Origin: Cladosporium sp. IMV 00045
Lineage: Eukaryota; Ascomycota; Dothideomycetes; Cladosporiales; Cladosporiaceae
Reading direction: 5' to 3'
Length of the DNA: 22,769 nucleotides
Assembly: GCA_001931905.2 (NCBI GenBank)
Contig: MSJI02000115.1
Location: 6,604-29,372, forward strand
Under the pieces are notes generated by a model. It searched no databases. It was not told the origin of the DNA and saw nothing but the letters and a program-made list of their open reading frames with translations. Each line of letters opens with the position of its first letter. Position 1 is the stretch's first letter. Below, one piece after another: positions 9,401 through 19,138 of this stretch. The position numbers and the translations under genes are program-made.

Positions 9401-10754
9401 ATGTCTCACATTTTGAACTCGTTGCTCGTGTTCATTTCTATGTCATTGTTGACCGCTCACGCTCAACAGCAATGCTATTATGGAGCAGGAGCCGAAAACC
9501 GAGGACCCGCGAGCCTGGTACCATGCCTGAACACTGGTCAATCTGCGTGCTGTTTGCTCGGCGACGTCTGTCTGAGCGGCAATGCGTGCTGGAACTGGGC
9601 CACCGGCAACACTTACCAGTACGGATGCACTGATATCACCTATCAGGACGAGTCTCGCCCGTACAAATGTGGATTCAACAGCTGTATGTGTCCATGCATG
9701 CTCTCACTTTCGATCAATACTAATGAACATAAGCCCTCTCCCCATGGACCGCTATCGAATATTGTAAAGATCCACCTGGAGTTCACGACACATGGGTGTG
9801 CCACGCACCTGAGAGCTGCGGATGTGAATGGGATTTCAGCGAGGAGATGCTTCACCTCCAGCCTAGAGGATGCGAGGATATGGGCTCGGATGCGCGAGTC
9901 GCTCTCAAAGGTCCAATCAAGCTTGCACCTTACGTCTCGCTTCCTACGAGCTATGATGGTTCCACAGCATACTTCTCTGGGACGACCATGAATGGCACGT
10001 CGACATGGGTTGAAACGGCCATCTCGGGGTGTGAGTTTGCTTGCAAGCAGTTACATGAACATTAAGCTAATTGTCGTGAGCAGATACGCCTTCGCCAGTC
10101 ACACAATTGACGACCTTGGAGCCTCAACCCACCGAGGCGATTTTGATTAATGCAAAGGCCAAGCCATCCCCATCGACACTCAGTGCACCGGTATCGACAA
10201 CTGCCAGCATCACTCCGAATCCCAGTGAAAGCGGCAATACAGCTGCCGCTACCTCTTCGCCCACGTCAATCTCAACACCCCGAAGTCTCTCCACCGGAGC
10301 AAAAGTCGGCATAGGCGTCGGCATCGGAGGCGCAGCCCTGCTCATCATAATCGCCACCCTCGCGATCCTCCTCTTCCGAAACCGCCGCTCCAAAACCAAA
10401 CCGGCGAACCAAAACACACATCTCTACCCAATCGGGGCCCCAATGCAAGCATCACATTACTTCGCACAGCCTGAGAAGAGCCCCTGGCAGACTGGGACGT
10501 ACTCCGTCGGCTCCTCGCCTCCCTTGATGTCGCCGCAGTTTGAGCAGACATATCAGCAGCATCAGTACGCTCATATGGTGCCGAGCTTGTACTCGGAGCA
10601 GAGGTCTGCGAAGCCGCCTGATGTTTCTCCGCCCACGGAGCTTTCTACGGGGAATGAGTTCCATGAGTTGCAGACTGATCGTGTTGTGGGTGAGGGCGAG
10701 TCTGGAAGTCCGCTGGGTACGGGTGAGGCGAAGCCTAAGAGCTCTAGTTTCTGA
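9401..10754 (+). CDS. Cys-rich ectodomain, single-pass membrane protein (candidate surface sensor)
   Basis: Exons are 9401-9683, 9734-10030 and 10084-10754 (introns 50 and 53 nt), encoding 416 residues. A signal peptide ends near AHA. The ectodomain has about 13 cysteines in the pattern C..PC..ACC..VC..C..GC, followed by TWVCHAPESCGCEW. It resembles a common fungal family of secreted-plus-TM proteins of unknown ligand. A Ser/Thr/Pro-rich stalk follows, then one helix (VGIGVGIGGAALLIIIATLA) and a basic stop-transfer RNRRSK. The cytosolic tail of about 120 residues is Pro/Gln/Ser-rich. This architecture resembles wall-stress or mucin-type sensors, but no WSC domain is recognised. The second exon could instead start at 9770 (acceptor at 9768-9769), also in frame; 9734 is preferred because it keeps the AIEYCKDP segment and puts the acceptor 10 nt after a CTAAT branch. 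Confidence 0.85.
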
Positions 10755-11129
10755 TGAAGTGTGATCAATCTTTCGAAGGGGACGCGGGAGTTATCTTCGA
10801 TTACTGACGTTATCAACTGTTCATTTGACTGGCGCTTTGTGTTCGTAGGGGGTGGCGCTGGGTAGTGGTTTTTTTGGGGATCTCTAAAGAATGTCGATGA
10901 CAAATAATGATTCTTTTGTAAGTAGGACATTCAACGGCCACATTCAGGGCTCTAAAGTGGAAACAATATGTTCGTATGGTAGTTGAGGGGTGAGGTTGTC
11001 ATGTAAAGCAACAAATTTGGCCGTTATATGCTCCAGATTCTAGATCAATTCTTTGGTTGGTCCGACAATACTAATCCGTCTGCCCTGGTATTCCGCGTCT
11101 CTGAGATCGTATACGCATCCTTTGTCCTC
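10755..11129. other. Convergent 3' intergenic spacer
   Basis: These 375 bp between the convergent surface-protein and P450 genes should hold both 3' UTRs. I see no RNA gene or canonical AATAAA signal that I would assign. Confidence 0.5.
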
Positions 11130-13128
11130 TCAATTCAACGCAGTGAGCTTCACGTAGCATTTCCATGGCGTGTGAGTAAGAACAACGTGAGCCTCGAATC
11201 CCGACAGATCAGCCGGCGTCGGCTCGAGCTTGAAGCTCAATACCAACAAAGTCATGAGAGTGCGCAGTTCAAGCTCCGCCAGTTTGCGACCTATATCACA
11301 AAGTCGTCAGATTCGAGGTTGGCTCAAGTGAATTACCATACTGTCACAAGACTTACCGAAGCATCCACGCGCTCCAGCTCCAAATGGCAAGGAGGGGCCT
11401 GCGCGCGGATTGAAAACATCATTGCCATTCTCATCCTTCTCAAGCCAGCGCTCGGGGATGAACTCCTTGATGTTCTCCTGGTCCCAAACGCCGTTCTTGT
11501 CCTTCGATTCTTTGCTTGAAGAGCTACGCAGTTTCTCGTCGACGGCGATGGTGCGAAGCCTGAAATCGGGACCTGTTGTGAGCATGAACACATCCGTGCC
11601 CTTGGGGATGCGGTGGCCGAGAACAATAGCATCGGTGGTCGCGACGCGATTGATGGAAGCCGCGGCACCGTTGAGACGATGCACTTCCTCGATGACGGCG
11701 TCGAGGTATGGAACGCGAGCGTTGCTGATCTCCTGTGCCGTGGGCAACTCACCCAATGCATGGGAACGAGGAAAGGCCGACTGGAGTACCGTGCGGAGCT
11801 TCTCCTGCGCTGCTTGACTTCTGCTGAGGTTCTTGAGAGCCCACAATAGTGTTGTGCTGCTGGTATCGTGGCCGGCGACCAAAAAGCCGAAGAGCTCATC
11901 ACGGATATCCACCGTATCATACTGTGCTGGTCTGCCCTCTTTGCGAGCCATTTGGGCTTCACGTTGGACGACAAGGTCAGCGGCACACTTTACGGCGTCG
12001 TCGTTGTCAGCAGATACTGAGAACTTCTTCCAGGCGTGGTCGAGTCTCTCCTTGATGATGCGGTCTTTGAGAGCAACTGCCTTGCGATAACTTGGGGTCA
12101 ACATCAATGTAAGCGAGTGCTGGAGTCTTGGGAACATGGATTGGACGGCAATCTCCACCTGCAAGCCCAGAGTGTCAGTCTTAGCGTTTTCATGTCGTGG
12201 GTTGATGCAATCTCAGAGCTGGGGGCGGATATGATGAGTTTTCCGTTTCCAGGCCACTGCGTTGTGGCGTCGTTTCGTGAAAGTGAGATCAAGCGAAGGT
12301 GTACGGAGAAAAGAACACTTACGCTGTCGGAAAGTTTGATGACCGCGTCAAAGGCTTCTGGATTGGGTGCGCTGGGAAACACCGCCTCCTTCTTTGGGTC
12401 TGCTGGAAGGTCGATAGAATCAAGGTTGGACAGGAGTCTTGTCTGAGATTCAGCAACCTTCATCTGGGTACCAAATGACGCTGCCCAGATGATGTCCATC
12501 GCTGCGGCCTTGATGTCTCCTACTGCAGTAAACGGATGTCCTTGTGCCAAGCGGGCCTTCTCACGCCACAGCTTGATCATGGAGAGAGCGTTGCGGTGCA
12601 TCTGAGGCCCAGCGACGTCGCTCAAGAATGCGTGCGTCATGGTATCGGCCATCAATTTGCGGTGAGCCTTCCAACGGTCCGTGGTGGCCATGTGCACTTG
12701 GTGATGCGGCAGGATAGAGTAAAAAAGGTCGCCAAAGAAGTTCGAGCGGTCGAATTCCCTGTGAACCCGGATCAATACAGGCGGGAAGAGATTGGTAGCA
12801 GCTTCCAAATTTACCTCGTACGACGAACACAGATGTCCTGCGTCTCGCGGAAGTCGGAGACGACAACCCAAGGCTTTCCAAAAGGTCGCATGAAAAGCTG
12901 AATGACAGGTTGGTTGTGCTTGAGCACCTGGTTCGTGATCCATTGCATCATGTCACCAGTCTCTTTCTGATAGGTGATGGCTTCCATAGCATCACCCAAG
13001 ATGCGTTTGGCAGACGATTCATTGTATGGGATTCCGGGGATGGGCTTTGGCAAAGCAGCGCGGTAAAGATAGTAGCCCACGCTCAAAACAACAGCGCTGA
13101 GCAACGCAAGAGTTGATAGAAACGGCAT
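11130..13128 (-). CDS. Cytochrome P450 monooxygenase
   Basis: Minus-strand exons are 13128-12815, 12758-12323, 12158-11357 and 11290-11130, with introns of 56, 164 and 66 nt and all phases closing. The protein has 570 residues. It begins with a membrane anchor (residues about 4-20, ALLSAVVLSVGYYL) and a Pro-rich hinge (LPKPIPGIPY), so it is an ER-bound microsomal P450. Hallmarks are the I-helix AGHDTSS with the oxygen-activating Thr, the K-helix ExxR within EEVHR, the meander FIPERW, and the heme loop FGAGARGCFG with the axial Cys. It is a little longer than most fungal P450s because of a Ser/Lys-rich insertion before the PERW motif. Family and substrate cannot be assigned. No reductase or biosynthetic backbone gene is adjacent, so a detoxification or stand-alone oxidation role is as likely as secondary metabolism. 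Confidence 0.95.
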
Positions 13129-15376
13129 CTTACAGACAGCGTCCAAGAGGGTCGATGAATGTCTTCGTCGCACCCGGCTCGTGTAAGCGGCCACAGCACT
13201 TTATATGTAGGCCCTAGATAAGCTGGATCCTGTTCAGGCTATGTACATCGACAAGGTATTTGGATGGCATGCCCTAGGTTAATTGTACAGTAAGCTGATC
13301 CTTCCGAAACTCAAAAAAGGTAGGGTCTTGATACAACCATGTAATGCTCCAACGCAGTTTAGTGGTGCTGTAACGAATGATTATGATATAGCCCAAAATC
13401 CTTGGGCTTCGAAGTGTCAAGATGGGCTTTCTTTCCCTTTCGACAAGACATTTTCGTCCCATAATAGATGCACAGGTATCAACGGACTTAGTCTCACCTG
13501 ACGTATCGAACGATTTATCCCTGTAAAACTTTTCTCACGTTAGCTGATCCTAGCCTGCGGCTGAAGTCTCAGTGGGGTGGCCTAATCTTGGAGATGGCAA
13601 ACTGATCGTTACGGAGGGTGCAGCATCCTTGCCTGGAACGTGCGGCCATGATCCGTAAACGTGTTTGGAAGCAAAGTGATTGGTGCATCAACGATATCAG
13701 TAGGATGCGTCACTGAGGCTACCTTATACAGGTATGCATGCCCGCATGTATGTAAGCACGTTAGATGGCGGCTTGAAACTGTGAGGTTGTCAAGAGGCTG
13801 CAGCTTTTGCTGAAGCAAAGTGCGCCAAGAGAGAGCCTCGTGGCAAGCGAGGTCGTTCGCTTACCCTGAGGTTTTTGACAAGATGTCACCTCAGCTCTGC
13901 AGTCCAATTTGTGGGTGTTTGGAAAGGAGTCGGTGCCTAAAGCAAACGGGCGGTGGCCTTACGCTCTTCTGTGCCCTGTCCGGAATGACATGGGCAAAGG
14001 GTTTGCACGCATGGATCGCGCGAATTTGGTGTCAAGCGTCTCGCCTCGTGCCATCAGTAGAAGTTCACAGCGGCACCAGCGTTTCTTCACCTCTACAGCC
14101 AAGGACCAGCTGACATCGCTTGGAGTATTCAACTGGAGTGGTGTACAAGAGAAGTAGCCCCGGCAACTCCGAAATCCTGATCGACGAATTCCTCGACTTG
14201 ACATGTGCTCTTCCTTGCGCTGGGCATAACGGGTGCAGAATTATAGAATGCTTCCTTGGATACCTACTCATCCAGGCGACATCCTGTCATACTGGTAGTT
14301 CTGGTTCACAGCATATCAGCAGGACCCTTTGACATTCGATCTTCTCCAGGTGCTATTTGCTCCGGCACAGCCGCTGAGGTTGACGGCATCCTTTATGGCC
14401 AACACGCCTGTGATGCCAACTGATGATGGTCGTATTCGATACTAGAAGAACTTGATCACAAACGGGCCTAGTGAGCCTCCAAGGTTTCCCCAAATCGTCT
14501 CGAGTCCTTGTCCAGGGAATGCCTAGCTACCTTTTATGACTTTAGGACTTCATCGGGTATTGCGCCCTGTCGCAGTAGATTTTATCCACGTTGGTCCAGG
14601 AGTATAGTGGTTCGAGAGATAGCATGGAATCAAGACCAGCCACCTGATTCCTTTCGATATCAAGAAGCTCGGAAAGATTCTTCTTAAGAGCGTGAATACA
14701 GCGCATATACGCAGCTCACAAATGCAGAATTTTGGAAAGTATATTCCCTACCCTTGCAATGTTCAGGAAAGGCTGGACATCCGAAGTCACCCTGTCTCGA
14801 TGACAAAAGGCGGCAATTGCAGGCGTTCTGAAAAGAGGTTCTGGAAGAACACAACTGTCGATACGCTCTGCATGTTTTTCCAACACTGAATTCGCAACAG
14901 CGGGGAGTAATCTGGTGGTACAATCTTCTTAAAGATTGCACGTTTACACCAGCAGAGGAGGCTTTCGACGTCTGTCCTCATGCTGTTCTAAGTGGGAAAG
15001 AGAGCCACGCAATATGTGCGTTATGCGCTTGTGAGAATGGCACTACGGTGGTGAGCTCGAGAAGAACTCAAGCGACGAAAAGCTACGAAAAGCGAAGGCG
15101 TTGAGGCAGAGCAACACTCACACTTCACTTCCATTCTATCACACCTACTTCCAACCGCGCACAGGTTGCGGAAACACCCGGACCGGACCTTGCATATGTA
15201 AACAATTGAAAGAGGAAACAGTCAACTACTTTAGCGATACAACACAGCTCTCGCTCAGAATACACCAGGCGATCTACGACACCACTACAACAGCCATCGG
15301 TACCGCGGCTGTACATCACAATCGTCAAATCTCATGCAATCGAAAGACGGTATCATTCATCCAAAGTGCTCTTACG
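13129..15376. other. Long gene-poor stretch; only short or broken open frames
   Basis: I find no convincing gene in 2.2 kb. The P450 promoter occupies the left end, with a minus-strand TATAAA at 13200-13205. Between about 14540 and 14990 the minus strand has short frames with protein-like character (for example LKKNLSELLDIERNQ, ending at a stop near 14540, and one starting at an ATG near 14981). They lie in different frames with stops between, as in a decayed gene. Short repeats are present: AGCTGATCCT at 13293-13302 and 13542-13551, and ACGAAAAGC at 15075-15083 and 15085-15093. No transposase motif or terminal repeats were seen. Confidence 0.5.
13200..13205 (-). promoter_or_regulatory. TATA box of the P450 gene
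   Basis: TATAAA on the minus strand lies 72 bp upstream of the P450 ATG at 13128. The position suits a fungal core promoter with a short leader. Confidence 0.45.
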
Positions 15377-16130
15377 ATGGGCTCTTCAAAGAGGAATATG
15401 GATCAATCCCTTGGTATGTTTTGTTCGTAAACCCAGTTAATTACAGAGACTGACAACTACACAGGAGAATTCGTATATCACTCCAAGCGCCCTTGTCTCA
15501 TGGTCAAACTGAAGGTACCATCGTTGTACAAGTCGGAAACTCTCACATCCGCTACTGGTCGTTTAGCCGACTATTTTCCTACAACACGTCTCGGGCCTGG
15601 TACGTCTGCAAGCGCAACACTTCATTCGAACAGCGCTGGCGACGACACGATCGCAGTTTCCAGAACTTGCAATCATGCACCCACCAATCCATCACTTGGA
15701 AAATGCTCACTCAAGGAATTCAACGGTGAAGGGAAACCTCAGCAAGCACAACACATGACCGCGCAACATGTGATCGGAGCCGCGCCTTTGAACAGCAACA
15801 ATAGCAACGCTAGTACTACTCAAGACTCAATCGCATCTCGCCTGGCTCAGGCCACAAAAACATGCTCTCAACGCCGAAGAGCAAGCAATGGGTTGCAGGC
15901 ACCAGACCACCAAATCCGAGGAGGCAGTTGCGAAGATCAAGGCTAATGTCGCTGAAACCGAGGAGCGCGTCGCTAGACTCAAGCAACTGCTGGTCAACGC
16001 CCAAGGCAAGGCTGATCTGAACAGACTACGCCAGCGTTGCGAGGATGAGCTTGTCGTTGCGGCCAAAAGGACTGTCGAAGTATTCGAACAGTATCGTCAT
16101 TCGCAAGCGCAATGCTCTAGCGACATATAA
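15377..16130 (+). CDS. Hypothetical protein with C-terminal coiled coil; reading frame broken or misread
   Basis: Exon 1 is 15377-15413. A convincing 51-nt intron follows (GTATGT donor, CTGAC branch, CACAG acceptor), and exon 2 begins at 15465. The first frame reads a basic N-terminus (MGSSKRNMDQ, KRPCLMVKLKVPSLY), then a Ser/Thr/Asn-rich low-complexity region, and stops at 15946 (172 residues). A second frame, open from 15792 to 16130, encodes a strong heptad-like helix (KHALNAEEQAMG, EEAVAKIKANVAETEERV, LKQLL) ending CSSDI. The helical part belongs with the upstream part only if one base is skipped near the A-run at 15856-15860, or if an intron of length 1 mod 3 lies in about 15770-15880. 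Weak candidates are 15770-15824 and 15813-15879. No enzymatic domain is recognised. The MVKLKVP motif and basic N-terminus suggest a nuclear protein, which is speculation. Confidence 0.5.
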
Positions 16131-16354
16131 GCCTGGTATCATGCATAAGATTCCTAGTGGTCAACTGTAGCTACCGGCTAAAATGCCTTAGCACATAAGT
16201 AGTCCAACGGGAGTAGTACGCGAGGAAATGGGTGCATACGAGTAGCTTTCACACATGCAGAGAAGGCGCTATAGCATGTGATTCCTGCTTCTGACTCGAT
16301 CACCCAACATTGAGACTTGAGTCCGAGATGAGAGAATAGATCGAAATGAAATGC

Positions 16355-17256
16355 CTAGTCTACAAAAGCCAGATCCCTTCGATCTCTCCAGATGGTGCAC
16401 GAATTGAATCTCCATGCTCCTCGATGCCGCCTCGCAAATATGTAATGAATCACGTAGGGTACAAAGAACGGCACAGCTGGGAAGTCATGGATACCGTCCT
16501 CGAAACTTCGGTCGGCTGTGCCGAAGACCAAGGGGGCGATACGATACTAAAACATTGTTAGTATCGACTGTTCTCGTTGGCAATATAACATATTCACATT
16601 ATCGGTATTCATCAACGACTTCTCGAACTTCTGGTAGGCGTGACGTATGCGATCGCTATCATACTTATCAAGAGCACGAAGCGTTTCGATCTCATCTCTA
16701 AGATGCTGCACCAAGGGTTCCGAAAACCCTTCGACCAGACTCTGTAGCTTTTGGCCATCGTAGTCAGCTGGCTCGCAAGTCCGACAGTACGTCTCGAATT
16801 GCTCAAAACCTGGAGTGAATTTTCGATGTTGCTCGACGTTTCTTGCCATGAGACCTTCGACACCTGAGATTATTTCGATGCTCGGGAAGAACTCCTTCTC
16901 CTCGGCGTCGTGGTGGTGATGCATGGACTCGGACCAGCATTGACAGTACGTCAGAAAGTCTCGCGCAATCGAAAGGTTTTTTCGAGGGATGTTCGGGGCT
17001 TGGAGCCAGATCGAGTTTAAGCCGCGAATAATGCCACTAATGTAGTTTAGATATCCTGCTAGCGCAGAGGATTTGAGGACACGAACTTATGCGCAAGAGC
17101 CATTTGAGTTGCCACATAGTATGCCGAATGTGAGGTCTGTCAGGAGATGTTAGAGCAATGGTAAATCCATGCTCGCACTTGAGCATGACATACATCCTTG
17201 GAGAATAAGAGTGTAGGGATTAACGAGTGCGGTTGGTCCGCCCACGGAGGTGACAT
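16355..17256 (-). CDS. Hemerythrin-like HHE cation-binding domain protein
   Basis: Minus-strand exons are 17256-17194, 17136-17087, 17036-16598 and 16546-16355. Introns are 57, 50 and 51 nt with CTAAC or CTAAAC-like branch points, and all phases close. The protein has 247 residues. It starts MSPPWADQP and carries the family's blocks in order: MALAHNGIIRGLNSIWLQAP (iron-ligand His in AHN), SMHHHHDAEEKEFFP, NVEQHRKF, and LVQHLRDEIETL. The C-terminal block is YRIAPLVFGT, then RRHRGAWRF and RRDLAF. HHE proteins form a four-helix bundle that can bind a di-iron centre; in fungi their roles are largely unassigned (oxygen, NO or iron sensing or storage are candidates). There is no signal peptide or TM segment, so it is probably cytosolic. 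It is transcribed divergently from the NmrA-like gene at 17602. The short second exon is supported by phase and by conserved sequence across both junctions. Confidence 0.93.
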
Positions 17257-17601
17257 GATTGTCTTGTGTGCAAAGTGAAGTGGAAGTGGCGATCGGATGG
17301 AAATTGGAGACTACGGAACGGCCAGTTATGACCATTTACCTACTTAAGTAGGACAAAATCGATAATAAGCTTCAAACAAGAGCACTGGTCCGGAGCTTGA
17401 GGGGAAGAAGCATGTCCGGGGGCTGACATAAACACCCAGGTGATGACCAATCGGTGCCGGACTCACCTAAATGCGGAGTTCCGGCGAGCGCAAAAGTTCC
17501 AGACCGTCTGTCGTGAATAACTTATATTCCAGGTCAGTATTTGCTATAATGCAGGGGAACAGATCGTTCCTACTCAAACTTCACTTACATCCACAAACGC
17601 A
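17257..17601. promoter_or_regulatory. Bidirectional promoter between the HHE and NmrA-like genes
   Basis: These 345 bp separate two divergent start codons. A perfect 14-bp palindrome CCTACTTAAGTAGG lies at 17339-17352. TCCGG or CCGGA boxes occur at 17389-17394 (palindromic TCCGGA), 17415-17419 and 17457-17461. At 17474-17483 there is CGG-N4-CCG, the inverted half-site layout used by Zn2Cys6 dimers. The sites are seen; their use by a regulator is inferred. Confidence 0.5.
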
Positions 17602-18451
17602 ATGAAAGTTCTCCTCATAGGCGCTACCGGCAACGTCGGCTCCCGACTTGTCCCAGCTCTACTCACACACGGACACAGCGTTGTGGCATACGTACGATCT
17701 TCCGCCAAACTCGAGTCGCTTCTGCCATCTGATGTGTATCAACGAATTGATGTTGTGCAGGGAAATGCAAAGAGTTCTCAAGAGATCCGCAAAGCGATTC
17801 TTGACACCAAATGCAATGGAGTGATCAATTCAGCAGGTCTTGCAGCTCTAGCACCATGGGGGGAAAGTGACCTGCCTGAGATCTTTCAAGCTGTTTTCGA
17901 TGCCGTCCAGGCTGGTGGCGATGAGGAAGCGCCTTTGAGAGTATGGATTATGGGTGGTCTAGGAGTGCTTTATTACCCGGGGACTGAGACGATGCTGTCG
18001 AACTAGTAAGTCTCACGAAGCTTCCTATCGCTCTCGCTCGGACTTCGCGAATACTTGTGCTGCCTGAAGATTTTCCAAACTGACTAGAAGCAGTGTCCCA
18101 ATCTTCCTCGAACATCGACAGAACGTTCGAATGCTCAGGTCTACTTCAACCGACACGCTCAAGTGGTCGATGTTGTGCCCAGCCACAATGACACCAGAGT
18201 CCACTGATCTAGCCGTACCCTCGAAGCCGTCTTCGGGACCTTTGATCGGATCTGCTGGGACTCCACCTCAATGGCAACACTCCTGGGTCCGACATTTGCC
18301 TCTGATTGGCAGGCCAATTGAATCAGCTATGAATGCCAGTCGCTACGAAACCACGCTCGAGCAGAATGCGGAATTCATAGCTAGCGATCTTGAGAACCCC
18401 GATAGTCCCTGGATCGGAACCACAGTTGGGGTAATCAGCCAGTCGAAGTGA
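17602..18451 (+). CDS. NAD(P)-binding Rossmann-fold protein (NmrA-like / atypical SDR)
   Basis: Exons are 17602-18005 and 18094-18451 (88-nt intron, GTAAGT donor, CTGAC branch), encoding 253 residues. The start gives MKVLLIGATGNVGSRL, the glycine-rich dinucleotide loop GATGNVGS at residues about 7-14, directly after the ATG as expected for this family. Later features are RSSAKLESL (second-strand and loop region for cofactor ribose), VVQGNAKSSQEI, GVINSAGLAALAP, and LKWSMLCPATMTP, the usual hydrophobic strand with a Cys-Pro-like turn. There is no canonical YxxxK, which is normal for atypical SDRs. Members act as redox sensors or as small reductases and isomerases; this one cannot be placed more narrowly. 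It shares a promoter with the HHE gene, so co-expression is likely. Confidence 0.88.
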
Positions 18452-19138
18452 CTGTTCTTCGGTTTGGGACATGCGCCTGAAAGTCTGCCATCCGGGATTT
18501 GATGTTGTTATTGTTCGTTGGGAGTCAAGGTCGCCCAATTGTAATAGTAGCTGTAATTTGTGCCCATCTGTATTCGAGCTCTTGTGTGATGTACGCCCAG
18601 TCCGGTCTTGTTTCAATGTCTCTTATCCCCTCGCAATGTTGCTTGCTGGCCATGTAGATTGTCAGCTCAATAGAGATACTACCACTGGTACACTGCATGC
18701 CAGGGTGATGGGATGCCTGAAGTCTCCTCGCACGTCAAAATCACCTTCATCGTTCGAAGCGACTGCGACCTCAGACTCGACAATGCTTCTTAGCCTATGT
18801 GTTGTTCGTTTGTATCGAATTCTGCCTGAGTGAACCAGGGACATATATTTGGAGACCTGAGCTTACCGTAGTGCTGACACCTCAAAGGCAAAATTACGAA
18901 TACTTCCGGGAAATGCGCCGCGTGGCCTGACATGAACCCAAAAGGTATATTTAGGCGGGGGAAAGCATATTTGGTGGCATTCCACATGTTACACAGGCAT
19001 GCTACGTTGCACGAGCAAAATGCCACATCCGTGAATGTGTAGCTTTGGGTTCATGGTACATCATTTCGTGAATGCTCAACACTTTGGAGAGATGCGCGGC
19101 CCGCTACAAACTTGTTTGCTGATATTAAAGCAGCGACT
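18452..19138. other. Intergenic spacer upstream of the six-TM protein
   Basis: This stretch of 687 bp lies between tandem genes. No gene is seen. TATA-like GGTATATTTAG near 18943 and AT-rich GCATATTT near 18966 could belong to the downstream promoter, but they lie nearly 200 bp from its ATG. Confidence 0.45.

Noticed and set aside
11410..12446. Plus-strand open frames antisense to the P450
   Set aside because: Shadow frames of a gene with all P450 signature motifs on the other strand.
6779..13128. Secondary-metabolite cluster built around the P450, the oxidase and neighbouring genes
   Set aside because: No PKS, NRPS, terpene synthase or dedicated transporter lies in the window, and the regulator at 21094 is far away.
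13129..15376. Transposon or RIP-mutated repeat in the gene-poor gap
   Set aside because: No terminal inverted repeats, target duplications, transposase motifs or strong AT enrichment were seen; only short 9-10 bp repeats.
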